NCBI RefSeq assembly: GCF_029931775.1
Contig: NC_079317.1
Span: 69,285,895-69,349,894 of the forward strand
DNA length: 64,000 nt
DNA from: Euleptes europaea
Lineage: Eukaryota; Chordata; Lepidosauria; Squamata; Sphaerodactylidae
Direction of reading: 5' to 3'
Shown: one piece after another, positions 1 to 12,187 of the stretch
How positions within the stretch are numbered: the first letter of the stretch is position 1
How the letters are laid out: each line of letters starts with the position of its first letter
Notes under the pieces: model-generated
What the model saw: only the letters and a program-made list of their open reading frames with translations
Databases searched by the model: none
Told to the model about the DNA's origin: nothing
Translations under genes and position numbers: made by a program

Positions 1-1411
1 ATTCATGCAACACTCTCATTTTGTTGACCAAGCCTAAATTTCTTCTGACTAAGTTGGTCTTTCTTCATGCTAGCTCCAAAGACTGTGCAGTCTTTGGGAT
101 ATTTTCTAGAATGAATAAATAAGAAGCAAAGTGCTTTTTTTGTAAAATAAATAAAAAGAGTTATTTCTGACTGTTCCTATACCATGTGGAATAATGAACC
201 ATTGTAATTTTGCCCGCTTTTAAAGTCTGCACAAATTATTCCATGGTGTTAAAATTATTGTGCTATATGAGCACAATTCAGTTAAAGTTACCGTAAGTAC
301 TTTTATGTCCTGCAGCTTTTTTCTGTCATTTAAATTGTTTGGATCCCACATTTCCATTCCTAAGGGTCAGCAATGCCACTCAATAAGTAACCTAAGCAAT
401 AACCTTGTCCACCCTCTTATGAAGTACTAGCTTTCATCTCTTTTCCTCCTCCATCCCTAATAGCTTTCCCATTCTGAAATGGGTACTGGAGCTGCATTCT
501 CACAACACTGGATATTGTAACATCCTTGGATTGTCCACGCTAGATGGATTGTTCCACTCAGCTGCATTACCTTGTCCAAACTAGAAAAATTCAGTTGTGA
601 ATTATTGCTATTGTGCAATGACAGGATAGTATCATACAGGAAAGCCTGGCAGCAGATGAAATTATGGATGAATTTGGCTCCTCTCTGTTCCTTTTCCCAG
701 GAAATCTAAGCAGCATTGGGGTAGGAGGGAGGAAAATGGCTGCAGTCCTTATTTATGTCCAGCCTAGTCATTCCAGCTGTTGATGCTCTACAGGAGAATT
801 AAGCAAAAAAAAACCCCAGTGGGAACTGTAGTACTCAGTTTTGGCTGGATTGTATCTTTTTTGAAGTTGGACTTCCTCATTTAACAAAACCACTGCCTGG
901 AAAAGGAGATGAATAGAAGTGTGCCCCAGGTTTTGAGTGAAAGAATTGAGTATACTATTAGTTTCTTTCCTTCTTTATGAACCTTCCTGACCACCTCAGT
1001 CATCTTATGAGGCCCTGGTTTGGGTGCCCCCTCCTTCTGATATTAGGCACGTGGCAACCCAGGGGGAGGGCCTCCTGGGTTGCGGCACCCAAACTCTAGA
1101 ACTCTTGCCCCAGGGAGATTCATCTGTTCCCTTCTGTTGCCATTTTCCACCAGCAGATGAAAGCTTATTGTTTTGTTTGGTATTTCCTCAGTGATCCCTC
1201 CTTCCTGTCCAGTGTTTTAATTGTTTTTATCTGTGTATTTTCGGTCTGGTTTTAATTGTATTAATGATGTTTTTTGTTGGATTTGATGGTTTTAAAAATG
1301 TGATCCTATTATGTAGGTCCTTACATTTGTTAGCCACCTTGTTGGCCCTTGTGAGGGCAAAAAGTTGGGGAATAAATTTTGTAAAATAAATATTTTTCCT
1401 TATTTTTTTAG
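1..1411. other. FBXO3: FBXO3 intron (5' part of window)
   Basis: AT-rich intron sequence ending in a polypyrimidine/AG acceptor at 1410-1411. No exon is visible before 1412. The only structure noted is a LINE-like 3' tail at about 1010-1395. Confidence 0.7.
1010..1395 (+). repeat. LINE 3'-tail fragment (CR1/L2-like)
   Basis: Resembles the 3' UTR common to vertebrate LINEs: T-rich sequence with repeated TTTTAATTG-type words, then a 'gttagccaccttg...gtgagggc...' block and a terminal 'aataaa...aaataaata' run. The family is inferred from the style of the tail, not from an ORF. Confidence 0.45.
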
Positions 1412-4400
1412 AAATGAGAAATCTCAGAGAAATAAGAGCTGGAAGGCAATATTTATGGATATATATTCTGATTTTGGAAGGTATATTCAGTATTACGCTA
1501 CACTTAAAAAAGCCTGGGATGATTTGGAAAAATATTTGGCACAGCGCTGTCCTCGGATGATTGGTTCTTTGAAAGGTATTGTTTATATATTTATATATAT
1601 GAACATCTTGGTTAGTGCTTGCATTTTTGTCTCAAGTGTTTGAAAAGACAAAGCTAATTACTTAAGTACCAGGCAGCAAATATCTTGTTAGGGATCATCC
1701 TAGGCTGCGATATTGAATGCAAAGCCAAAACATTTAATTAACACTGCGTATTTTGTTCCATTTGCTCGTTCAGCTGGCAACACTTGTGACCTCCTTAGCT
1801 CTGTTTCAAGAAACTGAGTAGAAATTGTGCTGAGCTGTGGATTTGGCATAATCAGATTGCTCATTTTCGGCCCTTAACTGCACATTATTATAAAAGGTGT
1901 GGCAAGGAAAACAAGCGCAGTATTCTAAAGTATGGAAAGTTATTTTTACCCCAAGCTATGGAGAACAGAGTTCCACCCTCATCTCCTACCATTATTCAGC
2001 ACTGTAGGAAATTATTTATAGAAAAGGTACACATTTTAGTATGCTTATATTTTTAGCATGAACAAAGACATTTCCATTCTCTTTAGGACAGGTATGGTCA
2101 ACTTCTGTATTCGTCATACGGGATGTCTGGGGAAATGGATGCTATTTATCAATAACAGTTCACAATTATGCCTCCCTTTTGTGTGGGGATTGTGTGTATA
2201 ATGTCTCCTTTGGTTTTGTAAGGTTAAAATTTATAATGCCTTTTACAAATCTGAAAATAGTTTGCTTTCCTTTTGAATAAATTGTGGTTTTTCCTTCCCT
2301 CCCTTACCACGGTGGTATAAAAAGTGGTGGGGCCACTACCAAGGACTAGACAGAGTCTGTGAATTATCACTTGGCCTTTCTTTCTTTACAGTAGTGTATC
2401 TTTTTTTAAATCTACAGTTTTAACTGAGGCAGTCTTCTTCCCCTTGCTTGTCTTAAAAAGAAGCCCAGTTATTGTGAGGGATATTATGCGAAACCTTACC
2501 TGTTAGGCTTATGCACCCCAGTTATTGTGAGGGATATTATGCAAAACCTTACCTGTTAGGCTTATGCACCCTAGTTTGTTTTGGAAACAAAACAACATTC
2601 ACTGAGGTGTTTTTGGACGTAAGTGTGAACATCCATTTCAGAAAAAAACAAACTATGGCGGAGAGAGGATTTGATCCTAAAACAGAACAATTGCTGACTT
2701 CAGTGGTGCTTGCTCATGAGTTTAGTGTTGGGATTTGAATCATTCAACACACCATATGTTGTCTGTGTTGTCTGTGAATGCTCACAGACAGTGTGCAGGA
2801 GGAAGACCTGGATGCTGTAGAAGCACAAATTGGTTGCAAACTCCCTGATGACTATCGATGTTCATTTCGGATCCATAATGGACAGAAGCTAGTTGTGCCA
2901 GGGTGAGAAAGTTGCTGTTAACTGTTTAATAATTGGCTGATACATAAGTATTCAAAATTACTAATCAAGTACATTTCTCCTTCTCCCCTTCCCCCCTTTG
3001 GTGTAGTTTGATGGGAAGTATGGCACTTTCCAATCATTATCGCTCTGAGGACTTGTTGGACATTGACACAGCAGCTGGCGGTTTTCAGCAGCGGCTTGGA
3101 CTGAAACAATGCCTCCCGTTAACCTTTTGCATTCACACTGGATTGAGTCAGTATATGGCTTTGGAGAGCGTGGAGGGTCGCTATAGTTATGAGATCTTCT
3201 ACCAATGTCCAGTAAGAGACTTGTGAATAGATCTTGTAGACCAGGCTAACGCTACCCATTCCAAAAGCTGATACACCGTAGAATAGACATACTGTTATTG
3301 TGTGTGTGTGCACAAGACAGAAATACTTGTCTAAAAACTGATTGTGTCACTTTCATGGCCATGGTTCAACTCATAAAGAAGGGGCGTTAATCATTAAATA
3401 GTAACGGGTGTGAATTGAATGAAGTAAATAGAAGGTTGATTGAGTTGTGGACAGGAAACCTCACACATGTGCTCAAAAATGAGGGGTTGTTGATTAAAAG
3501 GTGAGAGGCTGGTGGTAAGCAAGAAATTGGAAATGCGGTGTTGGGGAAGTAGCATCTTACATGTTGGTTAGAACTCTGTGTGTGTGTGTGTGTGTGTGTT
3601 AAGTGCTGTCAAGTGGCTTCTGACTTATGATGACCCTATGAATTACTGACCTTATGTCGTCAATAGCCTTGCTCAGGTCTTGCAAACTGAGGGTCATGGC
3701 TTCCTTTATTGAGTCCATCCATCTCATGTTGGGTCTTCCTATTTTCCTGCTGCCTTCATCTTTCCCTAGCATTAGTACCTCTTGTCTTCTCGTGGTTAGA
3801 ACTAGCCTGTTAAAATATTTGGCTGTGAGTCTACCTAATAATAGAATGTGGGCCTGTTCTAGATTGGTCCTCAGGCTTTTTGAGAAAGGAAATAATGTGA
3901 TGTGTTTACATGGATAAATCTGTTTCTTGTTATGGCTTTGCTAGCATATTTGGCTGCATTTATGGTGTTTGCATGGATTGAAGAATTTTTTGCACATTTT
4001 TAAGGGATGAGAAAAGGAGGGTACCTTATTACTGATAGTTATACATCTGTTCAGTCATCTTGGAACACAATTCCTGCTTTTAAATTGTGTACCAACAAGT
4101 CAAACTACAGTGTCAGTTTCACAGTGTTGAGTGGACAGCCAAACATAAATACAAAACATAAATCTTCTTCCTAGTAGCTCATTGTGTTTTACATCATGTA
4201 TTCATTCTGCTTTGCAAGTAAGTGCACAAAAGTTACTAGCCTGCTTACTCAAACATACTAGCATATGTCTTGATATGGACTAGGGTAAATTAAACAGCAC
4301 CTTTAAAAAAACACCATATGGCTTTCGCTTTATAAAATGGACACCACACTTTGATATTATCAACAGGATGAAACCAAACTTGAATTCGTCTGCTGAATGT

Positions 4401-7400
4401 GTGCAAACTTTAGTTGGGAGTGCAAACTAACTCTCACAAATTACTCCAGTAACATAGTGATTGCTTCTGAGACCAGGACTAGAAATGTCTATGAAATTAT
4501 TGAGAGAAATCTTATCGACATATAGAAATTTTATCATGTCACTTGGGAATTCATTTTGAGATACAAATAACCGTTTTCCTTCTTTTCTTTCCCTGTCTTT
4601 TCCCCCCGCCGAAGGATCAAATGGCCCGAAACCCCTCTGCGATTGATATGTTTATTACAGGTAAAATCATTTTGGAACTTGAATGGTAAACAACTTAAAG
4701 AAGACATGTTGTATTGCAGTTTGAGGACATTGCAACAAGCCCATTGCATGCCCATTGATAAATAATGAGTGATTATATACAGAGGTCACTTGCACCTTAG
4801 GAGCAAACAGTGCCTTATACTTCAGCATCCTGCAATGAAGACCTGATTGCTGCTACTCCTTTGCAAGGCATTGGCATGAGGGATGCTTTGAAGATGAGAA
4901 GGTCTGAATGCAAGCCAGTGCTTAACTCTTTGGACAGTGGCTGATCCCTGGAGTATCTTTTTCCCTCCAGACTCCAAAAACAAATGGGAGAGGGAGAGAA
5001 TTGTTGCACCTCTTTATGCTTCCAAAATACACACTGGTCTGCCACGCTGATGATGAGATAGCAGGATATATGGTGCTTCACCCTTCTCCCTCCTGCTGCT
5101 TGTCAGTATCTCCTTCCTCCAACAGGAAGCTGCTAGATGCAGTCATATGTGGGGGGGTGGAGCACTGGATGAGGAAGAGGAAGCTCTTCTCCTGTCTGCT
5201 GTTGCATTGCATTCCTCCACCCCATCTTGCTGCTCTGTGGGGGAGAAGCAATGACCAGAGTTTCCAGAGCCATGACTATTGCACAATAACTTGGACTAAT
5301 ATTCTGTTTTGTAAATCTGCCATTTGAAATGCAGTAGAGATCTCAACCCCCCTTTCTCTTTGAAAAAAGTATCTTGCATGTCTCTCTGTGGTTTTTTTCC
5401 AGCTTATTTTGAAGGAGGGGATCAGAATTGAATACTGCTTGGCTACTGTCTATCCCTTTGCCTTTAAAGTAGCACACAGTAGAATTGTATATTATATGAT
5501 ATACACATACAAACATTCTCGTGATAATTCATGAAGGCAATATTATATGGCAATGGGAGAAGGACGAAGCCTAATAGAAAATTTATGGTTTGGCTTGTCT
5601 AGTTAAATTGGTGTAGGAACTCATCCATATGCAAAGATTCCCCCTTGTATTGAGAAGTGTTTTGAGTATTGGTAACCATTGAGATTGAACTTCCCATTGT
5701 GGTGATTGTAAGCCAGTTTGAGTCTCCCTTAAGTGGTAGAGAAAGTCGGCATATAAAAACAAACTCTTTTTCTTAATTTTTTTGATTATATTTTAATTGA
5801 ATTTTATATGGTTATTTATATTTTTTTAACTGTACTCGTGTTAGCCGCCCAGAGTCTGGTGGTGTACAAATCTAATATAATAAAAATAAAATAAATCTTT
5901 TTTTGGTAAAATTATCTCTCCATATTTTGGCATTTAGGTAGTTCTTATTTGGAATGGTTCACCACCTATGTAAACAATGTAGTAACTGGAGGCTATCCCA
6001 TCATCAGGGACCAGATTTTCAGGTAAAGACTGTGTCTTTAAGCTATAACTCTTGACTTTCAGCATCTTATTAGAACTGAGGGAGATAATCTTAATTTAAA
6101 AAAATAGCTTGTGATTCCGTAGCAACCATGTGTAGATGCTGTGTGAGAGCGATATAGTAAAAAAAAATTGCACTGCATTATGCAGAAACCAGTAGGCCTC
6201 TTGGATGTAGCTATCCATTATTTGGGTGTAGCTATCCATCAGTGGAAGGCACTGATGGTCATAGATCTGAATCCTGAGGTTATAGGATCTGTGTGCTAAT
6301 AGCCACATGGGTGATGGGCTGCAGTGAGAACATAATAGCACCCCTGCTGAATCAGACCAGTGGTCCATCCAGTCCAACATATTGTTTCACACAGTGACCA
6401 ACTAGATGTCCTAAAAGGCGACAGAGCATGAAGGCCAGACCTTCCCCTGTTGTTGCCGTCTCTTAGTGCTGGAATTCAGAATTTCATTACCTCTGAACAT
6501 TGAGGTTTCCCCTTAGTTTCTAGCCCCTGATGGACCTATCCTTCATGAATCCATCTAATCCCTTTAAGGAGGAAGGTGGTGAAATCCTCCTCCTGCCTTT
6601 TGTATCAGCATAAGAGGGTGATTTTGCTTCTCCTCAGTGTAGTCTCCTGAGTGGTTAGTCTGTGAGTCTTGTTATCCCAGAATCAACGTTCCCAAGGTTG
6701 GAAGGGTGTGCTATGGGGATGGAAATGTGGGTAAGATGCATTAGAACAATGTTCACAGTTCTCTGGATCCAGAGAGGAAACACAGAGAAACATATAGTTA
6801 GGCTTTTTTTGGGGGGGCCGTCAAGTCACATCTGACTTATGGCGCCCCCTGGTGGGGTTTTCAAGGCAAGAGACATTCAGAGGTGGATTGCCATTGCTTC
6901 CTCCACGTCACAATCCTGGTATTCCTTGGCGGTCTCCCATCCAAATTATTGCCAGGGTCAACCCTGCTTAGCTTTTGAGATCTTACAAGATCAAGCTAGC
7001 CTGGGCTATCCAGGTCAGGGCATTAGTTAGGCATTAGTAGCCCTTTATTCAAGGGATCATTAATTGTGTTTTCTTCTGCTCCAAATAAAGTTGACACAGT
7101 CTTCTACAAAGACTGTTGCTAATAATTGGGGTTTATAGTTTTATAGTTACCTTCATAAATGAATATCAAAAGGAATTCCCTCTTAATCGTAACTGTGTCA
7201 AGCATGTTTTATTCCTTGGTTCTTGTAGGTTATCCGGGCTGTGTAACCGTGGTCTTGGAATTTTCTTTCCTGACGTTTCGCCAGCAACTGTGGCAGGCAT
7301 CTTCAGAGTAGTAACACTGAAAGACACTGTCCTTCAGTGTTACTACTCTGAAGATGCCTGCCACAGTTGCTGGCGAAACGTCAGGAAAGAAAATTCCAAG

Positions 7401-10400
7401 ACCATGGTTACACAGTCCGGATAACCTACAAGAACCAATGAACTCTGACCGTGAAAGCCTTCGACAATATGTTTTATTCCTGTTTGTGTGGCTATGGAAG
7501 TATGCAGAAAACTAAATATGTGAGTGTTTATGGGATGTAACAGCCTTTACAGTTTATATAACCTCCTCCTTTGGATGTTACAGCCCTGAACCTTCAGCAG
7601 AAACCTCAGGTGTCTGCTCGTTTGGCCAGTTGGTTGGCATCATAATGTCTGCAGCTGCTGTTAGAAATGTGGGTTTCTTCCAGTTTGACTGTTGACATGT
7701 TTATGGCTTGTGGATGACTTCTTCTTTTTCTTTTAAGTAAAAAGAGGTGGGATTTTTTAAAAACCTTGAAATAGAATAATTGTCCTGTCAGAATACAGCT
7801 TTCAGTTTGCAAGTTTATTTGATGCACTGAGTGTGTGAAAATGTTCTGGAGAAGTGGAATATCATAATGTAAATGAACCCTTAATATGTTTAATGCAAAC
7901 AATAACGTTGATAGTCAAGTGTGGGGGTTGGTCAGGCTGAAGTGGAAAGGGTTGGCATAGTTTTACAGCAGTTCTGTTTGAACTGAAGAATGCATTCATT
8001 ATGGCTTCTACACTGAACTGTTTCTCAGTATTTATCTTTCTTTAATATTGTATTTGACATCTTCATTTTTTATTTTATTTTTTCTAGATATGTCCATGAT
8101 AAAGATTGTGTAGCAAGAACAGGAGACATTACTGTTTCAGTCTCCACATCATTTCTACCTGAACTCAGTTCAATACATCCACCTCACTATTTCTTCACCT
8201 ACAGAATCAGGTAAGAGTAGTAAACAAGCTCTGTATGTTGGTGATGACAGGTAGGCTTTGTTTGTTTCATTACACCTCTCATGGTTGGCGCATATTAATA
8301 TCACAGTTTAATAGTAAATGGTGTACATCAGTAATGTAATTCCATCCCCACACAGTTGTTTAATATATTGCTTTCCTTTTGTGTGTTAGTTCTTTGTAAC
8401 ATTTCAATGGGGTATTTGTGGGGAAGCTTTGCTATGGGAATGGCATTATGTTAAAATGAGTACTTTGTCTAACTTGTTAGAATTGAAATGTCCAAAGATG
8501 CACTTCCAGAGAAGGCATGTCAACTGGACAGTCGTTACTGGAGAATAACTAATGCCAAAGGTGATGTAGAGGAGGTTCAGGGCCCAGGAGTTGTAGGTAA
8601 GTGATACTTTTCTGTTCTGATGTTTTTGGAACTCTGTTGGCACTGCTCATGTGTATACACATACAGGTGTTCTACCACATGGTATAGTTTCTGAGACCTC
8701 CATTATTCATTTTATCAGTATACTTATTGTGATTAATGTATTTTATGTACTTGTCTCATGGTATGTAACTTCAGGAATTCTTTGGAGAAGTGATTGCCAA
8801 ATACCTTAAACAACAAATGCTGGTGGGGTTGCAGGAGGTGGGGCAGGAAAAAATGCAAAGATTGTTGTAGCACTTTTGCCTATAAATGTTAGTACAGTGG
8901 TTAAGGTGGTACTTTGTCATTCACAAAACAAAAACAAAAAACACTTTCAGGAGAATAATGGTCTAGCAGGCTCCAGCCTTTCTCCTTGCAATGCTTTACG
9001 GAAACCAGAGGATCAGGCTAAAAATGTGAAACCAGTACTGTCTTGAGGGCATAGTGTACAAGGAATTTTTTCTGCCCAGATAAAATTTTAAACAGGTCCT
9101 TTTATATAAATGAATGTAATAGTCTATTGAAATAAAACCATAATCCTAATCGTGTTAAGAGTCTGAATGTTTCAAATTCTGCATGTTAAGTAGCGTCACC
9201 TATATTTTGGATTCCAAAATTTGAAGTTCTCTACTAATTTTGTTTCTACAGGAGAATTTCCAATAATAGGCCCTGGTCGAGTTTATGAATATACTAGCTG
9301 TACAACATTTGCCACTACATCAGGGTATATGGAGGGGTACTATACATTCCATTGTCTCTACTACAAAGAAAAGTTTTTTAATGTCACCATTCCTAGATTT
9401 CATATGGTTTGCCCAACATTCAAGGTATCCACAGCACGCATGGTAAGTTGGGGGAATTGTTGCTTATTTTTAGAGTCTTTAGTTTGCTTTCTTTTAAAAC
9501 AATATTATATGAAACTTCAACAAAGTTGTGTGCTGCCTTCCATTTTAAAAAATGGTTAGTGTGTTGTACTTGAATCAGGGAAAAGTGGATTCAAGCCCTA
9601 TTTAATCAAGTCTCTAGATCAGGGGTGGGCAACCTCAGGCCCGTGGGCCGAGGACATTTTCAGTGGCCCCTGGGAGCTCCAAGGCCCTGCCATTGAAATG
9701 TGGCCCAGCACGGCCCTCCCTGAAACTGTCCCGGAAGCCACAGCGTGCAGGAACGCTGCGGCACTCTTTAAACCTCTCGCCGCCTGTCAGCTGTTGGGCG
9801 GTGAGAGGGAGGGAGGGGAGAGGAAGAAGCCAGACGCAGGCACGCAGGCGAGGCAGGAAGCCTTCAGCCCTGCTGGGCTGCGCGCACGCATGTGGTGGGG
9901 AGGTGGTGTGTTGGTGCTCTTCCCTGTCACCCCCCTCTAAGGCCTCCGCCAGTGGCAGCAGCACCGAGCCAACGACAGCGGTGGCGGCCTGGAGCTGGAC
10001 TTTTGGGAGCCGCCTGAGGGGAATGAGGAGGAGGAAGGCGCCGCTATCGTCCCTGGGCTGGGCTCGGTGCTGCTGCCACTGGCGGAGGCCTTTGAGGGGG
10101 GCGGAAGGGCAGAGGGCCAACACACCACCTTTCCCCCCCCCCCCCGCGCTTGTATGTCAGCAGGGCTGAGGGCTTCCTGCCTCACCCGCATGCATGCGGC
10201 TGGCTTCTTCCTCTTCCCCCCTCCCTCTCGCTGCCCAACAGCTGACAGGCGGCGGGGAGGCCAGCAGCAATGAGGCCGGGCCTCCTCCCCCAGGCTCCAG
10301 CAGCAGCTCCTCACCGCCTTCCTTCTCGCCCCCCTCAGGCGGCTCCCAAAAGTCCAGCTCCAGGCTGCTGCCGCCATCGTCGTCGTTATAACATTGTCAT

Positions 10401-12187
10401 TATAACAATGATGTTATAAATATGCAAATGGCCCTTGGCAGGAAAAAGGTTCCCCACCCTTGCTCTACATAGATTAGATCATATTTCCTGTCTTAGTTCC
10501 CAGTCTGTAGAATGAGGGCCCTTTTTTGAAAAGGGCTCTTCAAAAAAGATGTTTTTAAACTGAACATCAATTGGCCGCAAGGTTTGCAGCGCATGATACA
10601 TTTTTTAGCTATCTTGAGGAATTATAGACTTTATTATATTTATGCAGTATTGTAACATGCCTGTTTCTGTACTTTGCTCTTTTTGTATAAATAAAAAAAT
10701 GTTATTCAGAGTATTTTAATCTGCAGTTCCACCGCTCACAAAATAATGTTCAATTTAAATTGTAAAAAAAAAAATCTTAAAAACAAAACGACAGCATCAA
10801 ATTGTCTATTCATCTGTTAGACTACCACTCAATCAGTCAGGTGGACAAGATACAACGAGCAACTCTTTCTAAAAGAGTAAGGCAGTTGAACTCTGAACCA
10901 AGGGAAGATTATCCCATAACTTTGGGATAATTAAAGTGAAGGCCCTCCTGACCACTACAGTCCTTGCTTAAGGCATTGTTGGAATACAAATTAGAAGAAT
11001 ACAGCTGGCATAGGGGCACACATTGGACGAACTGATGTCTGGATGCCATAATGTAAAGAATTTTAAAGCACCAGCCCCTCAGATTGGACCCAGACACCTA
11101 CTTCTGCCAGTGCAGCAGCTAAAATTGCTAAGGTCTCTTCAAGGACGGCACTACACAGAACAGGTACATTCCTGAAAGCGCTCTGGAGGCAGTGTGACCC
11201 TGCCGCCAGTGTAAGTGGCCTCTCATAGCAGAATAAGAGGCACTTATGCTGGCGGCGGGGGCAGTTCAGTCAGCACCTGGCCACCATGGAGCTGCATGCC
11301 GCTCCTCTGATGCCGCAGTCTCTCTGGGACCTAAATCCTGGAAGAGCAACGTGGTGCTGGCATTGGGGGGGGGGGGAGTGTTCCCGGGGACGGAGCTGAC
11401 AGTAGTCAGCTTCCAAAGCCCCTCCAGCCTGGGAACACCCCCTCCAGCAGCAGCGTTGCTGCACCAGGATTTCCTAGCACAGCATAGCTGTTTTCTATGG
11501 GGGGGGGGGAAATGCCCCATTTTCTTTTTTAAGCCTTGTGGAACCCGGGGAACCTCTTTAGAGGCGCTGCGGCAGTGCCTTGACTTTGCTGTCCCAAGCT
11601 GTCGCAAGGCTCAGGAATGAGCTGTAAGTTAGTTAAACCTGCAAGGGGCAAAAACATATCAGTATAGAAGTATCTCCTTTGTCCAGGAAGTAGTGGTCTA
11701 CCTCACAGGGGTTCCTGTGAAACTGAATGAAATCAAGCCTGTAAGGCATTTGAAACTGTTGTTGATATTATATTTTTGATTTTAGCAACCAGAGATACAT
11801 CCTATAATAAGTCCTTTTTAAAAAACAGAAATAATGTACTGTGTTCAAAATTATAGTAGTGAAAGAGCTGCAGGGTTCAGGGACCTTGTACCAAATAACA
11901 CTTTAGGCACCTGTAGAAAACGAAGCTAATAATGGAGTCATCATGTGGCACTAATTTATTGGACCTGCTGTGATTCATACTACTTTTTAGATGCATTGGT
12001 AGCAAAAATGTAATTTCATGTGGGGGGTTTAGAGCGAACTCTGAACCTGAGTTGCATGGCTTCTGTTTTGTTTTTTATTTCTCATTAGGAAACCATTCAT
12101 GATGAATGGGATATGGATGAGGATGAATACTACTCATTGAACTCCGATGACTATGAAGACCCGCATAGAACGCTGGACAATATGTAG
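1412..12187 (+). CDS. FBXO3: FBXO3, F-box only protein 3 (partial; 3'-ward nine coding exons)
   Basis: Substrate-recognition subunit of an SCF (SKP1-CUL1-F-box) E3 ubiquitin ligase. Exons read from splice sites and frame: 1412-1575, 2788-2902, 3007-3211, 4615-4660, 5938-6022, 8088-8210, 8481-8596, 9252-9442, 12089-12187. All have AG/GT borders and the frame stays open for 380 codons to the TAG at 12185-12187. The protein aligns from about residue 70 of human FBXO3. The SMI1/KNR4-like (SUKH) part includes EEDLDAVEAQIGCKLPDDYR and the block around GSMALSNHYRSEDLLD. The ApaG domain includes YVHDKDCVARTGDITVSVS, YFFTYRIRIEMS, CQLDSRYWRITNAKGDVEEV and GYMEGYYTF. The F-box itself lies upstream of the window. 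The last exon encodes a short acidic tail (HDEWDMDEDEYYS) ending DPHRTLDNM. It is shorter than the human Glu-rich tail and lacks its Arg-rich end. Identity is from memory of the human protein and is very secure; the exact C-terminal isoform is not. Confidence 0.96.
2464..2569. repeat. Two-copy 53-bp tandem repeat
   Basis: Two adjacent copies with a 53-bp period, starting at 2464 and 2517 and differing at about one position (gcgaaacc against gcaaaacc). The repeat lies in the FBXO3 intron. No known family is recognised. Confidence 0.85.
3577..3850 (-). repeat. TG microsatellite followed by an RTE-like LINE 3'-end fragment
   Basis: A (TG)n run at about 3577-3600 is followed by sequence that on the minus strand reads as the C-terminal style of RTE-type LINE proteins (GRPNMRWMDSIKEAMTLSLQ and a 'DLSKAIDD'-like end). 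Short, old and 5'-truncated. The family call is tentative. Confidence 0.4.
5697..5777 (+). repeat. Sauria-type SINE, 3' part
   Basis: Contains the characteristic 'gattgtaagccagtttgag...taagtggtagagaaagtcgg...ataaaaac' end shared with the fuller SINE at 15672-15972. A 5'-truncated copy in the FBXO3 intron. Confidence 0.7.
6330..6590 (-). repeat. CR1 LINE 3'-end fragment
   Basis: Matches the minus-strand CR1 3' end: 'gctgaatcagaccagtggtcc' then 'cagtccaacat...cacacagtgaccaac'. The same end is seen in the younger CR1 at 41797-43546. More diverged, so older. Confidence 0.7.
6812..7022 (-). repeat. 5S-rRNA-headed SINE
   Basis: Read on the minus strand it starts with a degenerate 5S-rRNA-like head (gctaagc...gggtt...ttggatgggagaccgcca) and ends near the 'cataagtcagatgtgacttg' word. 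The same family is at 14229-14450 and 17886-18098. It is a retroposed SINE, not a 5S gene. Confidence 0.7.
7272..7306 (-). ncRNA. Hammerhead-ribozyme-like core, opposite arm
   Basis: Reverse complement of the core at 7348-7382, with the same CTGAAGA ... GAAACGTC arrangement. It arises from the inverted duplication of the terminal repeat. Confidence 0.4.
7348..7382 (+). ncRNA. Hammerhead-ribozyme-like core in Penelope-like repeat
   Basis: Reads CTGAAGA (positions C3-A9 of the hammerhead core), a GCC/GGC-closed helix II, then GAAAC and GTC (G12-A15.1, short helix III, cleavage triplet). Helix III is only ACGT, so it could pair only between two molecules. Penelope-like elements are known to carry minimal type I hammerheads. 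Activity is not shown. Confidence 0.45.
9620..10462. mobile_element. Non-autonomous hAT-type transposon, GC-rich interior
   Basis: Termini caggggtgggcaacct and aaggttccccacccttg are hAT-like inverted ends. They are flanked by an imperfect 8-bp duplication, ctctagat (9612-9619) and ctctacat (10463-10470). The interior is very GC-rich and contains an internal inverted repeat around 'ggcctccgccagtggcagcagcaccg'. Open frames across it in several phases are composition artefacts. It lies in the last FBXO3 intron. Confidence 0.8.
10471..12088. other. FBXO3: Remainder of last FBXO3 intron
   Basis: Non-coding. 11150-11620 is GC-rich with long G runs and looks like an unidentified interspersed repeat; no transposase or exon is recognised. 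Confidence 0.5.

Larger units (their letters stand above)
7217..7468. mobile_element. Penelope-like terminal-repeat pair in inverted orientation
   Basis: Two arms of about 110 bp form a near-perfect hairpin around 7325. The insertion is flanked by a 13-bp direct repeat atgttttattcct (7204-7216 and 7469-7481). The right end carries the 'gtgaaagccttcgacaata' word of a repeat family common in reptile genomes. Inverted terminal-repeat arrangements are known for Penelope-like elements, which supports the assignment. Each arm contains a hammerhead-like core (see separate entries). Confidence 0.65.

Noticed and set aside
7116-7424. 102-codon frame ending in the Penelope-like repeat
   Set aside because: Translation of an inverted repeat arm; the same peptide style appears wherever this repeat occurs.
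9635-10391. Overlapping open frames up to 168 codons on both strands
   Set aside because: They lie inside a GC-rich non-autonomous hAT; open in many phases because stop codons are rare at this composition, with no domain similarity.
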